Shown: positions 32,474 through 42,400, counted from the first letter of the stretch. The stretch is 64,000 nt of DNA from Candidatus Peribacteria bacterium (GCA_943358175.1 CALRGV010000005.1:31335-95334); one strand, 5' to 3'. Numbers and translations are program-made. Notes: generated by a model not told the origin, from the sequence alone.

Positions 32474-35400
32474 ATGTCTGAACAAATACCTTCGAGAGAA
32501 ATATCGGCAAAAAAGCCTAGAGAATCCTCTGAGCTAATCAGAGAGGCTAAGAACGGGCTCAATAAACTAGCCGACAATCTGGCTAGAGATATAGTGAGAC
32601 CACTTGGAAACATGAACCCCAAGGCTGCTCTACTTGAAAAACTGAGTCAATTCAACAAAGCCTCTATGGGAGCTCTTCTAAAGGAGAATATTGGAGAAAC
32701 GGATTTTAATGAAAAAGAATTGGATGATCTGGTGAAAATTTTTAACGAAGGAGGCATTCCTAAGGACTATTTTCTCACTCTGGTAAAAACCTTCAAAGAG
32801 AACAAAAACCTTAAAAAGTATCGGCCGGAATTTGGCGAAATAGCTATTTTAATGGGAGGCGAAGATAAAATTCCGGGAAAAAATACTCTCCTTAGTACAA
32901 CGCTATTTATTTTTGACGAAAAAAATAATCATCTTGGAGATGGTGTTACCCTGAATTTAGTAAGGAAATATATGGGCGATGGAATAAAATTAGCCAAAAT
33001 ATTAAATGATCAAAATGAGGAGAGTAAAAAATTCTTTTTGAACTACCTTAAAGATCATGACATTAAAGAAATCTTGAAAATTCGTGATACTTTTCTCCAT
33101 TTACCAACGCCCAAGGAAATGGAAGATAAGGGTTCCACCTTGCTGAAAATGACCGAGCAATGCGTATCAATAAATCTTTATACGGCAGAGGGCAACCCCA
33201 GAATTCCAACCGAACGTGATTTCGAAATTTTCGATAATTTCGGCTGGGCCTCCAATGAGTTTTTCAATCTGCCAAAGGAAGAGCAGGATAAATTCATTCT
33301 GGCGGCTCAAACACCGGAGGGAAAAAAAGCTCAAGTAAACCTTGGCAAGATGTATGAAAATATTCGATCATCTTACAGTAAGTCTCTTGGGGAACAAGCC
33401 AACATGAATGAATTGAAAAAATATTTTAAACTATACTTGTCCGGATCAGCCGGCGGCGCGTCAAAGGACGAAATGGAAATAATTAATAGGCTAAGAAATA
33501 TCGTGAATAATTACGACAAATATCCAAAGATTATAGATAGTATCTCTTTATCTCTGCCAATGCTGAATGAGGAGTACGGGAATACCGATAAAAAATCCCA
33601 ACCTCTTGAAAATTTCAATGAGAAACTTGGCTTCATTAGCGATATTTTGACAAAATCTTCGCCACAATTGGCGAAGATTGTCGATTCACAGAAAACCACG
33701 GATGTTTTACAATTTCTAATTGATAAAGCCTTCACTAATTTAAAAGATGAATCCTCAGGCAAAGCCAGAAATTTTGATACTAAACAGTATGAAAAATTTT
33801 TGTCAGGCATTCTCTCCTCTCCGGAAAAAGTGGAGGCTATCTATAACAACCAAAAATTTCTCGATGGATTTTTTACTGCCTACAAAATCAATGTCGTCAG
33901 TTTCCTAGAAAATTTTCCTCTAAATCTGTTAAATGATTGCCAGCCACAGCTTCTTGAATTGGCAAAAAAATATCCTTTTCCTCTATTGAGAGAATTATTG
34001 AATTTTCGAATAAAAAGCAGGGAAGACCTGGACTGTCTTATTCGCAACGATATATCCGTCTTTTTCGTGGCACAATTACGTGACGGAGACACTCCGGATC
34101 TTAGATGGCTTCCAGCCAATATTTTCTTGGAAAATGATCTTGCCAAGATTCTCAAATACTCAATACCAAATCCGGGTTTTCATGCTGTCCCAAGTCACGA
34201 ATTCATACAACAATACGGTGATTATTTTTTTCCAATACTTGATAATTGCGCAGATCCTTACAGTCCCAAAGTACTGCTTAAGGAGATGCATGAAAGTGAA
34301 AAATATTTCACGGAAAATTTTGAAAAAATCAAAGCTGTTTTGTCAGCCAATATAAACAGTGGTTCTGATGCCAAAATATTGATCAACATAGCTCAAAAAA
34401 GACCATCCGAAGAGAAATTTAAAAAAATATTTGAGGTTTTAAAAATTTTTGGTAACGGAAAGGTGGAACTCTGGCCAATTTTGAGAAGGCTGAATGACTC
34501 CGTAGAAGAAGACCTTGGGACAACAAAGAAGATCATAGAGCTGCTCTATAAATCTAATCAACTATCCTCTAAAAATGATTTTTTTATAGAGATTTTAGAT
34601 AGAGCCACTGGTAGGTGTGACACAGCGGATAAGAAAATAACCGAGCCCTACCGATCTAAATTTTTAGATTTGATCGAATCCAATTCACAAGATATTCCCG
34701 GACTCATTGCTATATTTAATTCTAAGAGTGGAACAGATAACAAGCAAAACCTCCTCAGTGCTACAAGCCACTATAATTGGATGAAGAAAAAGTGCCCGGA
34801 AGTATTAAAATACGAGGAGGCCACACGGTTTTTCCTTAATATGGCCAGCAAAGGTGTAGACCATTACACCAGCTCATTGATTGACAGACTGAATGAATTC
34901 TGTAAAACCGACGGGAATATTGTCAGATTCCTCGAAGATAATCTCTTCATCGACTCCCATAGTAAAGCAGATCTGCAGAATTTTGATATATCTAAACCGG
35001 GAGAATATAAACGCGTTTTCTCAATTGTGGATGCTGCGGGCTATAAAGGATTTTCACTTATGAAAAAATTTTTAGAAAACCACGATAATTTCAATAAATT
35101 CAAACAGGATATTGCGAAAATGGATATTATTGAGGTGGAACTTGCGATTGATAATTTTTGCAAAATTGCCGGGGGATATTACCACGCTAGTCTCATTGTA
35201 ATCGCCATGGAGGAAACCAGAAACGGATTAGGTTCTCTATTTGCTGAGGGGAAGACTGATAAAATAGAAGTAACAGAAGCCAGTATTGGAAAAATAAGCG
35301 CCTTATTCAGAATTTATAGTGAATTTCCAGGGACCATCTCCACCAAGGATTCGAAAATAGTCGATAGCATAAGAATAGTATTTCCAGAATTCCAATCTAC

Positions 35401-36925
35401 CGGAAACCCCAAGGATGATCTTCACTGGCTGATATCAAAAATAGACCTAGCAAAGATAATTCCGAAAGGCTTTGATAACAATATCAACAAAATTTCAGAA
35501 TTAGCTCGGCTAATGTATAATTTGTCCGAAATTGGAGATCATGTTTCAGCTGAGTGCCTGGAAAAGCAAATTAAGCAAATTGATATCTCAAAAATTACCT
35601 TTGAAAGTACAGGCTATTCAATTTTGGAACTCAATAAAGTTGAAGAAATAAGAAAAACTCTCAATATTGGAGATAGAGTGTCGGGAGATAAAATGATTGA
35701 AAAAATCGGTTCCGACTATTTGGAAAGGAATAGATGTTCCTACAAAAATATCAAAGAGCTCCTCAGGTTTGCCGATACCTGGAACTCGACAAGTTTTGAC
35801 CGTGATGTTAACGGTATTTATCAGAGCTATGCCAGTTATGCATACGCCGAAATAGGCACTTTTCTTAAAAGAGAAATAGAAACTGCAAGAAAGAATGGCA
35901 ATGAAGATGAAATTATTGAAAAGCTCCGACAAAGCGGCGTTGATTATTCCAAAACAGCTAAAAACCTTGAGCAAATAGGCGTCTTCAATATTACCGAAAG
36001 TAACCTGAAAAAACTTTGGAACAATATCAAAGAAGGAAAATTTCGCTATATTTTCAGAAAGGCAGAAGGAAAGGTTTTTGGCGACAAAGAGTTGACGATT
36101 GATATAGGGAATATCAGAATTGAAAGGAATGATTGGGCAGAGAGAAAAGGGGTTGAAGTTTTAAGCATAAAAGAAGGTAATGAAGAACTGGCCAAAGTAA
36201 TCAAATGCGATCCTGCAGCTATGAATGTGAAAATATTAATTGAACCGGACGGCAAGGTTGACATGCAAAAGGAGGCGGCGGCACAGGGACGTAAACTTGT
36301 TTTTTCCGCACCGCTGACTTTCTCCACGGGCGATAGAAAAATGACCGAATTGGCCTTTAGGGATGGTCAACAAATGAATTATCTCCTCTCCGCCAACAGC
36401 AAAGACGGATTCCTGCTTGTTGACCAGAACGGTAGGCAAAAAATGTTAAATAAAAAGGATATGAAAATCTCAGACCTTTTGGATAACAATGATCTGAGTA
36501 AACCGGAAATTGCCGCATTGCTAAATGGATTGACCCTTGATCAGAAAATAGAACCTACCAGCAAAATCGGAGATAAAAATCTTTTTTTCAAAATTCTCAA
36601 GGCTAAAAAACACAGCCTTCTTGGTGGAATGTTGCTGCTTGATACGAAGATGGGAATATCCGCTAAAATTGAGGATGGCTCGGATTCCAGACGTCTCTAT
36701 TTGGAATTCAAAGACGGCAAATTTGGAATAATAAATTCAACAAATGGAATGACCACAGCCAAAGCGGTGGCATTAGCAAAGCATATGGGCGCCGTAAAAG
36801 CGATGTACATGGATACCGGCATGTACGATAAAGCCAGTTACCGCGATGGAAATGGAGGTGACCACGAACTTGGCCACAAAGACACGGACGAATCGACCAA
36901 TAGAGTGGTTATATACGAAAAGTAG
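32474..36925 (+). CDS. Giant uncharacterised protein, C-terminus resembling NAGPA/DUF2233
   Basis: 1483 residues, cytoplasmic-looking (no signal peptide or membrane helix). Residues 1-1150 are helix-rich and repetitive in style, with no recognised domain. The last 300 residues change to beta-rich sequence. LEFKDGKFGIINSTNGMTTAKAVALAKHMGAVKAMYMDTG is arranged like the ending of phosphodiester glycosidase (NAGPA/DUF2233) domains, where a G-M-T segment, a helix and ALNLDGGxSS follow one another, but the catalytic-looking GG is replaced by TG. The resemblance is weak and from memory. It follows the 667-residue unknown and has its own promoter. Function unknown. Confidence 0.5.
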   Translation: MSEQIPSREISAKKPRESSELIREAKNGLNKLADNLARDIVRPLGNMNPKAALLEKLSQFNKASMGALLKENIGETDFNEKELDDLVKIFNEGGIPKDYFLTLVKTFKENKNLKKYRPEFGEIAILMGGEDKIPGKNTLLSTTLFIFDEKNNHLGDGVTLNLVRKYMGDGIKLAKILNDQNEESKKFFLNYLKDHDIKEILKIRDTFLHLPTPKEMEDKGSTLLKMTEQCVSINLYTAEGNPRIPTERDFEIFDNFGWASNEFFNLPKEEQDKFILAAQTPEGKKAQVNLGKMYENIRSSYSKSLGEQANMNELKKYFKLYLSGSAGGASKDEMEIINRLRNIVNNYDKYPKIIDSISLSLPMLNEEYGNTDKKSQPLENFNEKLGFISDILTKSSPQLAKIVDSQKTTDVLQFLIDKAFTNLKDESSGKARNFDTKQYEKFLSGILSSPEKVEAIYNNQKFLDGFFTAYKINVVSFLENFPLNLLNDCQPQLLELAKKYPFPLLRELLNFRIKSREDLDCLIRNDISVFFVAQLRDGDTPDLRWLPANIFLENDLAKILKYSIPNPGFHAVPSHEFIQQYGDYFFPILDNCADPYSPKVLLKEMHESEKYFTENFEKIKAVLSANINSGSDAKILINIAQKRPSEEKFKKIFEVLKIFGNGKVELWPILRRLNDSVEEDLGTTKKIIELLYKSNQLSSKNDFFIEILDRATGRCDTADKKITEPYRSKFLDLIESNSQDIPGLIAIFNSKSGTDNKQNLLSATSHYNWMKKKCPEVLKYEEATRFFLNMASKGVDHYTSSLIDRLNEFCKTDGNIVRFLEDNLFIDSHSKADLQNFDISKPGEYKRVFSIVDAAGYKGFSLMKKFLENHDNFNKFKQDIAKMDIIEVELAIDNFCKIAGGYYHASLIVIAMEETRNGLGSLFAEGKTDKIEVTEASIGKISALFRIYSEFPGTISTKDSKIVDSIRIVFPEFQSTGNPKDDLHWLISKIDLAKIIPKGFDNNINKISELARLMYNLSEIGDHVSAECLEKQIKQIDISKITFESTGYSILELNKVEEIRKTLNIGDRVSGDKMIEKIGSDYLERNRCSYKNIKELLRFADTWNSTSFDRDVNGIYQSYASYAYAEIGTFLKREIETARKNGNEDEIIEKLRQSGVDYSKTAKNLEQIGVFNITESNLKKLWNNIKEGKFRYIFRKAEGKVFGDKELTIDIGNIRIERNDWAERKGVEVLSIKEGNEELAKVIKCDPAAMNVKILIEPDGKVDMQKEAAAQGRKLVFSAPLTFSTGDRKMTELAFRDGQQMNYLLSANSKDGFLLVDQNGRQKMLNKKDMKISDLLDNNDLSKPEIAALLNGLTLDQKIEPTSKIGDKNLFFKILKAKKHSLLGGMLLLDTKMGISAKIEDGSDSRRLYLEFKDGKFGIINSTNGMTTAKAVALAKHMGAVKAMYMDTGMYDKASYRDGNGGDHELGHKDTDESTNRVVIYEK

Positions 36926-37159
36926 CAGGTAACTTTTCTTGGATTTCGTGAACCAAATCTTTCCATGAAACGACAATCTGCATATTTCCTCCTCCACCAC
37001 TTTCGAATCATCAGGCAAAACATAACTCCGTTTTGCATACTCTTTCGGATCCGCCTCTCTCCAGCGATAACCACGGCTCACCCCCAGAGCTTTTTCTTTG
37101 CTCAAAGGAAAACGATAATTAGCCGCTATCTCATTTGCTTGATTATTGAACCTTTTCAT
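36926..37159 (-). pseudogene. Remnant of a Patescibacteria zinc-ribbon protein
   Basis: The minus-strand frame from ATG 37159 reads about 45 residues, including FPLSKEKALGVSRGYRWRE and DPKEYAKRSYVLPDD. This closely recalls the N-terminal or middle part of a widespread CPR protein (FPFSKEKAL.GYKW.E.DPKEY) that normally continues into CxxC zinc ribbons. Here the frame instead runs antisense into the 32474 gene and no cysteine pairs follow. Probably a truncated gene. Confidence 0.5.
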
Positions 37160-37339
37160 TGAGGCTCCTGTCAGTATTTGAGATGCACCGTAAGTTCTAC
37201 ATCACACAATGGACACGGCATTTGCGCAACCGCAAGAAGGTGAGTGCGTACTCACTCAATGTTTTTGTCTAGTCTCTCTGCTTGATTCGATTTTCCATAG
37301 GTATAAAATGAAGGCACAATCAATAAATAATACCTCGAA
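37160..37339. other. Intergenic region with GTGAGT inverted repeat
   Basis: Contains GTGAGT-GCGT-ACTCAC (37240-37255), an operator-like inverted repeat, about 85 bases before the HNH gene. No gene is seen. Confidence 0.4.
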
Positions 37340-38218
37340 ATGGACATAAATGAGATTCACGAAAAATTTTCTGAATATGGCCGCAACGCCAAAGAGTGGC
37401 AACGAAAATGCCTTCTACTTTTACCGGAAATTGCGAAGCGCGAAGTTTGGAAGGCGAAGGGCTTTTCATGCATTTATGAATATGCCGGGAAACTGGCGGG
37501 GATGAGCAAAGGCCAAGTGAATGATGCCCTCTATATTTTGAAAAAAATTGAAGATAAACCTGCTTTAATGGCAGTTGTAGAGGTAAAAGGAATAAATGCG
37601 GTGCGCCCCGTAGTGAGTATCGCAACAAGCGAGGATGAAAAATTTTGGGCGGAAAAAGCGCGAGAGATGAGTAGGCATACTTTAGAAACTTATGTGAGAG
37701 ACTTAAGAAATGAGGCAGCTCAACAGGTTCGGACCGGTCCGAAAAATGAAAACGAAATAAAAGTAATCCCAATGCAACTTTCTGCAAAACTCGCTGCACG
37801 GCTGGAAAAATTAAAAGGCGATAAAAACTGGGAAGAAATAATTGAAGAACTTGTTAGTTCGAAGGAAGCAAATAACCAACACGAGATTTCAAAACCAGAC
37901 CCCGTGCGAACAAATTCTAAACATATTCCAGCCAAGATCAGCTCCTATGTATGGCAGAGATCTCACGAGCAATGCGAATTCCCAAATTGCCATAAAAAAG
38001 CTGAGCACCTACATCATACCAACAGATTTTCATCAGACAAAATACATGACCCGGATCAAATTGTGGCTTTATGTAAAGAGCATCATGATTTGGCTCATAG
38101 GGGGCTCATAGAGAACGAGGACAATATCACCACGACATGGAAAATCAGAAAAGAGCCCGATTACACTAGTCTCAACTGGTTTGTGGACCGACAAGTACAG
38201 CTCTACCGGCGAAACTAA
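37340..38218 (+). CDS. HNH endonuclease
   Basis: 292 residues. The C-terminal HNH domain (about 190-255) shows CEFPNC, HLHHTNRF and LCKEHHDLAH, the same set as the HNH gene at 13475. Residues 1-120 are helical; KEVWKAKGFSCIYEYAGKLAGMSKGQVNDALYIL looks like a helix-turn-helix DNA-binding segment. A variable linker near 180 follows. It lacks the palindrome insertions of its relative. Role not known; stand-alone HNH proteins of this kind occur in mobile and defence contexts. An operator-like inverted repeat lies upstream. Confidence 0.75.
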   Translation: MDINEIHEKFSEYGRNAKEWQRKCLLLLPEIAKREVWKAKGFSCIYEYAGKLAGMSKGQVNDALYILKKIEDKPALMAVVEVKGINAVRPVVSIATSEDEKFWAEKAREMSRHTLETYVRDLRNEAAQQVRTGPKNENEIKVIPMQLSAKLAARLEKLKGDKNWEEIIEELVSSKEANNQHEISKPDPVRTNSKHIPAKISSYVWQRSHEQCEFPNCHKKAEHLHHTNRFSSDKIHDPDQIVALCKEHHDLAHRGLIENEDNITTTWKIRKEPDYTSLNWFVDRQVQLYRRN

Positions 38219-38274
38219 AAACTTGCTTTAATTGGTGAAGCGCTAAGTTTCCGGCAGTGCCCAAGATGCAGCCA

Positions 38275-38302
38275 TTGCGAAAATCTATAAACATGATACA
38301 AT
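38275..38302 (+). promoter_or_regulatory. Promoter of the CxxCxGxCC gene pair
   Basis: TTGCGA (38275-38280), a 16-base spacer, TACAAT (38297-38302) with TGA in front as an extended -10, 21 bases before ATG 38324. Confidence 0.5.
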
Positions 38303-38323
38303 AACCATCTTGTAATTTTTCTC

Positions 38324-38941
38324 ATGCTGGAAATCCAAATCCCAGAAGGTTTCGAACACGACTGCAATAATTGTCAGGGACTCTGCTGCGTGGCACTCGC
38401 GATTGATAAAAAATCAGGTTTCCCAATTAACAAAGAGGCTGGAATACCATGCGATCAGTTGAATACGGACGCTAAGGACACAGCAGCGCTTTGCAAATGT
38501 AAAATTTTCGCAACCCTCAGCGACAAAACTCACAGTCTTTGCATAGATTTTACTTGCCTGGGTGCAGGAAATACCGTTTCTAAATATTTCAAAGATCTTG
38601 GAATGCACTGGACCACAAGACCGGAAAATATTGATGATGCTAAATGGGAATTGATGAAAAACAACATTTTTAATGCCTACTTGATTTTTCACAAGGTTTT
38701 TCTTTATCTGTATAGAATCAGAAATCAAAGACATCCCAATAATAAGATTAGGTATGATGCGGCTAGAAAATCTGTGGAAAAAGTTTCCAAGGAATTGGCC
38801 GGTGTTCTGGAAGCGGGAACCGAAGAAGTGGATTACGAATTCTGGTATGAAAATAAATTTAAACCGGAAATGCAAATATCTATGCATGATGCTGACACTG
38901 CTCGTCTTCTAGATAAACTTGGAGCTAATAAATGGTGGTAG
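38324..38941 (+). CDS. Cys-rich CNNCQGLCCVA protein, paralog 1
   Basis: 205 residues. The N-terminal 100 residues carry CNNCQGLCCVALAIDKKSGF, IPCDQL, CKCKIFATL and CIDFTCLGAGNTVSKYF. This matches the Cys-rich N-terminal domain found in some pentapeptide-repeat proteins (C..C.GLCC ... GTPC ... C.IH ... GC..F.C.GAGQ). Eight or nine cysteines suggest a metal or Fe-S site. The C-terminal half is helical, with no pentapeptide repeats. The adjacent gene is a paralog with the same motif order. Biochemical role unknown. Confidence 0.7.
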   Translation: MLEIQIPEGFEHDCNNCQGLCCVALAIDKKSGFPINKEAGIPCDQLNTDAKDTAALCKCKIFATLSDKTHSLCIDFTCLGAGNTVSKYFKDLGMHWTTRPENIDDAKWELMKNNIFNAYLIFHKVFLYLYRIRNQRHPNNKIRYDAARKSVEKVSKELAGVLEAGTEEVDYEFWYENKFKPEMQISMHDADTARLLDKLGANKWW

Positions 38942-38956
38942 TATAACTAGATTACT

Positions 38957-39649
38957 ATGTCCGAAATCCAAATCCCAGATAGCCTCACTCATGACTGCGA
39001 CAATTGTCAGGGGCTCTGCTGCGTGGCAAACAAGCACGTTCCGGAAGACGGGTTTCCACTCAGTGAAGCTAAGCCGGTAGGAATTCCGTGTCGCAATTTG
39101 GAAACGAGTACTACTGCCATAAAAGGGATGTACAAATGCCGTATTCACGCAACCCTTGCAAATAGAGGTTGGACAGGATGCGAAAATTTTACCTGTCACG
39201 GTGCCGGTCAAACACTAACTAAATTTTTTGAAGAAATGGGCATTAAATGGAACAAAAAACCTGAATCAATCGATGACGATGAATGGATTACGATCTTGGG
39301 TAATTTCTATTACGGATATATGGTAATGGCTCAGGTATTTAGATTTTTAAGCCATATAAAAAAACATTACGGCGAAGAGGCTTATGCAGCCGGCAAGAAA
39401 GCCACTCTAAATCTCATGCCTGAATTTAGCAGAGCACTTGAAAAAAGAGATGAAGAAATTGACTTCGTAGACTGGCTAATGAAAAAATTCGATTTAGCAA
39501 TCAAAGGTGCTATTACTCCATTTACTAAGAGACCAATCAGAACCAGCCTTGAAGGTCGTTCTAATTTCTCAAGCCCTTCAACATCGCTATCTTCTGCTGT
39601 ATCAACCCCGCCGTCCCAACGTCCTTCCTGTAAAACACCGGCCCCGTGA
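38957..39649 (+). CDS. Cys-rich CDNCQGLCCVA protein, paralog 2
   Basis: 230 residues; the first 190 align with paralog 1 (CDNCQGLCCVANKHV, IPCRNL, YKCRIHATL, CENFTCHGAGQTLTKFF). The C-terminal 35 residues are Ser/Pro-rich (SPSTSLSSAVSTPPS) and are encoded antisense to the 3' end of purD, an 89-base tail-to-tail overlap ending in TGA. That tail looks like a read-through extension after loss of the original stop. It starts 15 bases after paralog 1, so the two form an operon. Confidence 0.7.
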   Translation: MSEIQIPDSLTHDCDNCQGLCCVANKHVPEDGFPLSEAKPVGIPCRNLETSTTAIKGMYKCRIHATLANRGWTGCENFTCHGAGQTLTKFFEEMGIKWNKKPESIDDDEWITILGNFYYGYMVMAQVFRFLSHIKKHYGEEAYAAGKKATLNLMPEFSRALEKRDEEIDFVDWLMKKFDLAIKGAITPFTKRPIRTSLEGRSNFSSPSTSLSSAVSTPPSQRPSCKTPAP

Positions 39650-40877
39650 CAGCCGCTGCGCCGGCTTCTGCGAGTTTTTCCGCCGCCGCGATAGTCGAAC
39701 CCATTCCGACCATTGCCACCGCTCGCGACCCCGCTAAATACAATCCATCCTCGCGCGCATCCACCGACGAAAAATATGCCCGCACCCCTTCCGGCAGCGC
39801 CCCAATTTCTATTTTCACACCCTTCACCGCATTATCCGGATAACCCTCCGGCACCACATACTTGCAAACAGTCGCTTTATTTTCAAATTCCACTTTCATT
39901 CCGGCTAGTTCCCCACGAATAATTGCTTCACACACATCCACAAAATTAGTTTTCAAAATCGACAAGACATTCATTGCCTCAGGATCACCAAAGCGTGCAT
40001 TATACTCAATCAGCCTCACGCCATCGCGCACCGCGATAAATCCTCCATACATCACGCCTTTGAATTCGCATCCGGTTTCTTTCAATAAAGCCGCCGCTAC
40101 TTTTCTGGTAATGTCCGCTGCTTCCGCCACATCGCTCGCCCTCAAAAATGGCAAACTATGATTCGCATCGGAATAAGTTCCCATGCCGCCAGTATTTGGG
40201 CCTTTGTCTCCTTCATAAGCTCTTTTGTGATCCTGCACACATGGCATTTCCACCGTATGCCTGCCATCGCAAAAACTCATCAAACTAAATTCCTGACCCA
40301 CAAATTTTTCTTCAATTACTACTCGTCCGGAATCCGCCAAACACTCTTTAGCATAAGCCAAACCTTCCTCACGCCCATGTAAATGTTCGCCACTTACTTT
40401 CACACCCTTACCACCCTTTAGCCCATCCGCTTTTACTACATATTCGCCCCCAAGCACATCAAAAAAATCACTCAGCCCATTTTCATCATGAAAAACTTTA
40501 AATTTTGGATTTCCAGGAATGCCATATTTCGCCACTAAATCCCGAGTAAAAGCCTTCGAAGATTCCAATCTACCAACGGTCTGTAGGGGAGAAGCAGTCT
40601 TCACTCCCACCTCCGCTAGCATATCAACCATTCCAGCAGCAATCGGCGCTTCCGGCCCCACTACTGCGAAATCCGGCCGGATTCTCGCGGCAAATTCCCG
40701 CACGGCCTCCACATCACACACATCCTTCAACAAATACTCGCCACCACCAAGCAGCCCAAAAATTCCGGGATTCTTTGTTTTTCCAACCGCGAAAATCTCC
40801 ACGCCGCCCGCTCTCTGCAGCGCCTCCGCAATCGCATGCTCTCTCGCACCATTCCCAATTAATAAAATTTTTTTCAT
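39561..40877 (-). CDS. purD: Phosphoribosylamine-glycine ligase
   Basis: 438 residues, full length. N-terminal LIGNGAREHAIAEAL; FAVVGPEAPIAAGMVD; ATP-grasp ADGLKGGKGVKV; VKADGLKGGKG and GDPEAMNVLSIL near 295 are all standard PurD motifs. It forms glycinamide ribonucleotide from phosphoribosylamine, glycine and ATP. It starts 2 bases after the purF stop on the same strand, so it sits in the purine block. The 3' end overlaps the convergent 38957 gene. Confidence 0.95.
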   Translation of the reverse strand: MKKILLIGNGAREHAIAEALQRAGGVEIFAVGKTKNPGIFGLLGGGEYLLKDVCDVEAVREFAARIRPDFAVVGPEAPIAAGMVDMLAEVGVKTASPLQTVGRLESSKAFTRDLVAKYGIPGNPKFKVFHDENGLSDFFDVLGGEYVVKADGLKGGKGVKVSGEHLHGREEGLAYAKECLADSGRVVIEEKFVGQEFSLMSFCDGRHTVEMPCVQDHKRAYEGDKGPNTGGMGTYSDANHSLPFLRASDVAEAADITRKVAAALLKETGCEFKGVMYGGFIAVRDGVRLIEYNARFGDPEAMNVLSILKTNFVDVCEAIIRGELAGMKVEFENKATVCKYVVPEGYPDNAVKGVKIEIGALPEGVRAYFSSVDAREDGLYLAGSRAVAMVGMGSTIAAAEKLAEAGAAAVTGPVFYRKDVGTAGLIQQKIAMLKGLRN

Positions 40878-40879
40878 AA

Positions 40880-42400
40880 CTACAATAAATTCAATTGTGT
40901 CCTCGATTGTCCACCTTCTCCATCCATCTCAATATCACGTTCCACTTCACCACCTCTCTCAGCATTGCGAGATTCCGCTTGTGATCGCAATATTTCCTCC
41001 GTCACGTCTCCAGTGATATAGCGCCCATCAAAACAAGACATGTCCAAATCCTTTACCTTGGGATTTCCTTCCACACAAGAGTCAAAAACATCTTTCAAGT
41101 TGCCATAGAAAAGCGCATCCGCACCAATCATTTTGCAAATCTCCTCATCCGTATGGTTCACAGCTATCAGCTCATCTTTCGAAGCAATATCAATTCCGTA
41201 TAAATTTGGGCTGACTATTTGCGGTGAATAAGAAGCAAAGTACACCTTTTTAGCTCCCGCCCCTCTCACCATATCAATAATTTGTTTGGAAGTATTTCCA
41301 CGCACAATACTGTCATCAATCAAAAGTACATTTTTGCCACTGATTTCCAGAGGCATGGGATTCAATTTATAACGAATGGATTTTTTGCGAATCTTTTGTC
41401 CCGGCATAATAAAAGTTCGGCCGATATATCTGTTTTTCACCAAGCCTTCACGGTAGGGAAGTCCCAGCTCATCCGCTACGGCAAAAGCCGCCGTTCTTGA
41501 TGAATCCGGCACCGGCATTACGGCATCGATTTTCAGCTTGGCTTTTTTGATTGTCTTAGCCAATTTCTTGCCCATTCTCATACGAGATTTATATACCGAA
41601 ATTCCATTAATAATAGAGTCCGGTCTCGCGAAATATACATATTCAAACAAGCATGGAGAGAACTTTTTAGCTCCCACACTTTTTCGAGAAATTTTCCTGG
41701 TGCTTTCGTCGATAAATATCGCTTCGCCCGGTCCCACTTCATCCAAATATTCATAACCCAAAATATCCAAAGTCACTGACTCTGAAGCGAAAATATAACT
41801 CGGCTTTAATCCATCCTTTTTTATACCAAAAACCAGCGGCCTGATTCCATGCGGATCACGAAAAGCAAACATACCCTGTTTGGCAATATAACCAACTGCC
41901 GCATAAGCACCCTTGCATCTTTTGTGTACACTTTCCACCGCTTTCCACACATGCTCCGCCACAATTTTATCTGCATTTTGATTCGACAAAGATTTCGTAA
42001 AAATATTCAACATCACTTCGCCATCACTATCGGAATTCACCATACGATGATCTTTTTCAAAAATCTCTTTTTTTAACTCATGCGCATTGAAAACATTTCC
42101 ATTGAAAACCAAGGTCACTCCAAAAGCTGAAGGACTGATAAACGGCATGACCTCATCTACGGAGCCACTTCCCATCGTCGCATAGCGATTAAATCCAAGC
42201 CCGACATAACCGGTAAGCTCACTCATATGCCTGGTATGAAATACGTCCCTCACTAAACCTATGGCTTTCCTGGTATGAAATTTTCCATCATAAGTCACAA
42301 TTCCAGCCGCATCCTGCCCACGATGTTGCAATGTCACGAGCGCATCATATACATCCTGCGCCACATAATCCTGTCCATAAATGCCTGTAATTCCACACAT
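40880..42400 (-). CDS. purF: Amidophosphoribosyltransferase
   Basis: 506 residues. Mature N-terminus MCGITGIYG, with Cys2 as the Ntn glutaminase nucleophile; glutaminase landmarks are LQHRGQDAAGI and GFNRYATMGSG. The PRPP loop is VLLIDDSIVRGNTSKQI (about 355-371). It makes phosphoribosylamine, the first committed purine step, feeding PurD encoded next. The last 30 residues (RNAERGGEVERDIEMDGEGG) are an acidic extension beyond the usual end. No propeptide precedes Cys2. Confidence 0.95.
   Translation of the reverse strand: MCGITGIYGQDYVAQDVYDALVTLQHRGQDAAGIVTYDGKFHTRKAIGLVRDVFHTRHMSELTGYVGLGFNRYATMGSGSVDEVMPFISPSAFGVTLVFNGNVFNAHELKKEIFEKDHRMVNSDSDGEVMLNIFTKSLSNQNADKIVAEHVWKAVESVHKRCKGAYAAVGYIAKQGMFAFRDPHGIRPLVFGIKKDGLKPSYIFASESVTLDILGYEYLDEVGPGEAIFIDESTRKISRKSVGAKKFSPCLFEYVYFARPDSIINGISVYKSRMRMGKKLAKTIKKAKLKIDAVMPVPDSSRTAAFAVADELGLPYREGLVKNRYIGRTFIMPGQKIRKKSIRYKLNPMPLEISGKNVLLIDDSIVRGNTSKQIIDMVRGAGAKKVYFASYSPQIVSPNLYGIDIASKDELIAVNHTDEEICKMIGADALFYGNLKDVFDSCVEGNPKVKDLDMSCFDGRYITGDVTEEILRSQAESRNAERGGEVERDIEMDGEGGQSRTQLNLL

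Noticed and set aside
36773..37159. Intact 128-residue gene on minus
   Set aside because: Only the first third looks protein-like; the rest is antisense to the end of the 32474 gene. Kept as a remnant instead.
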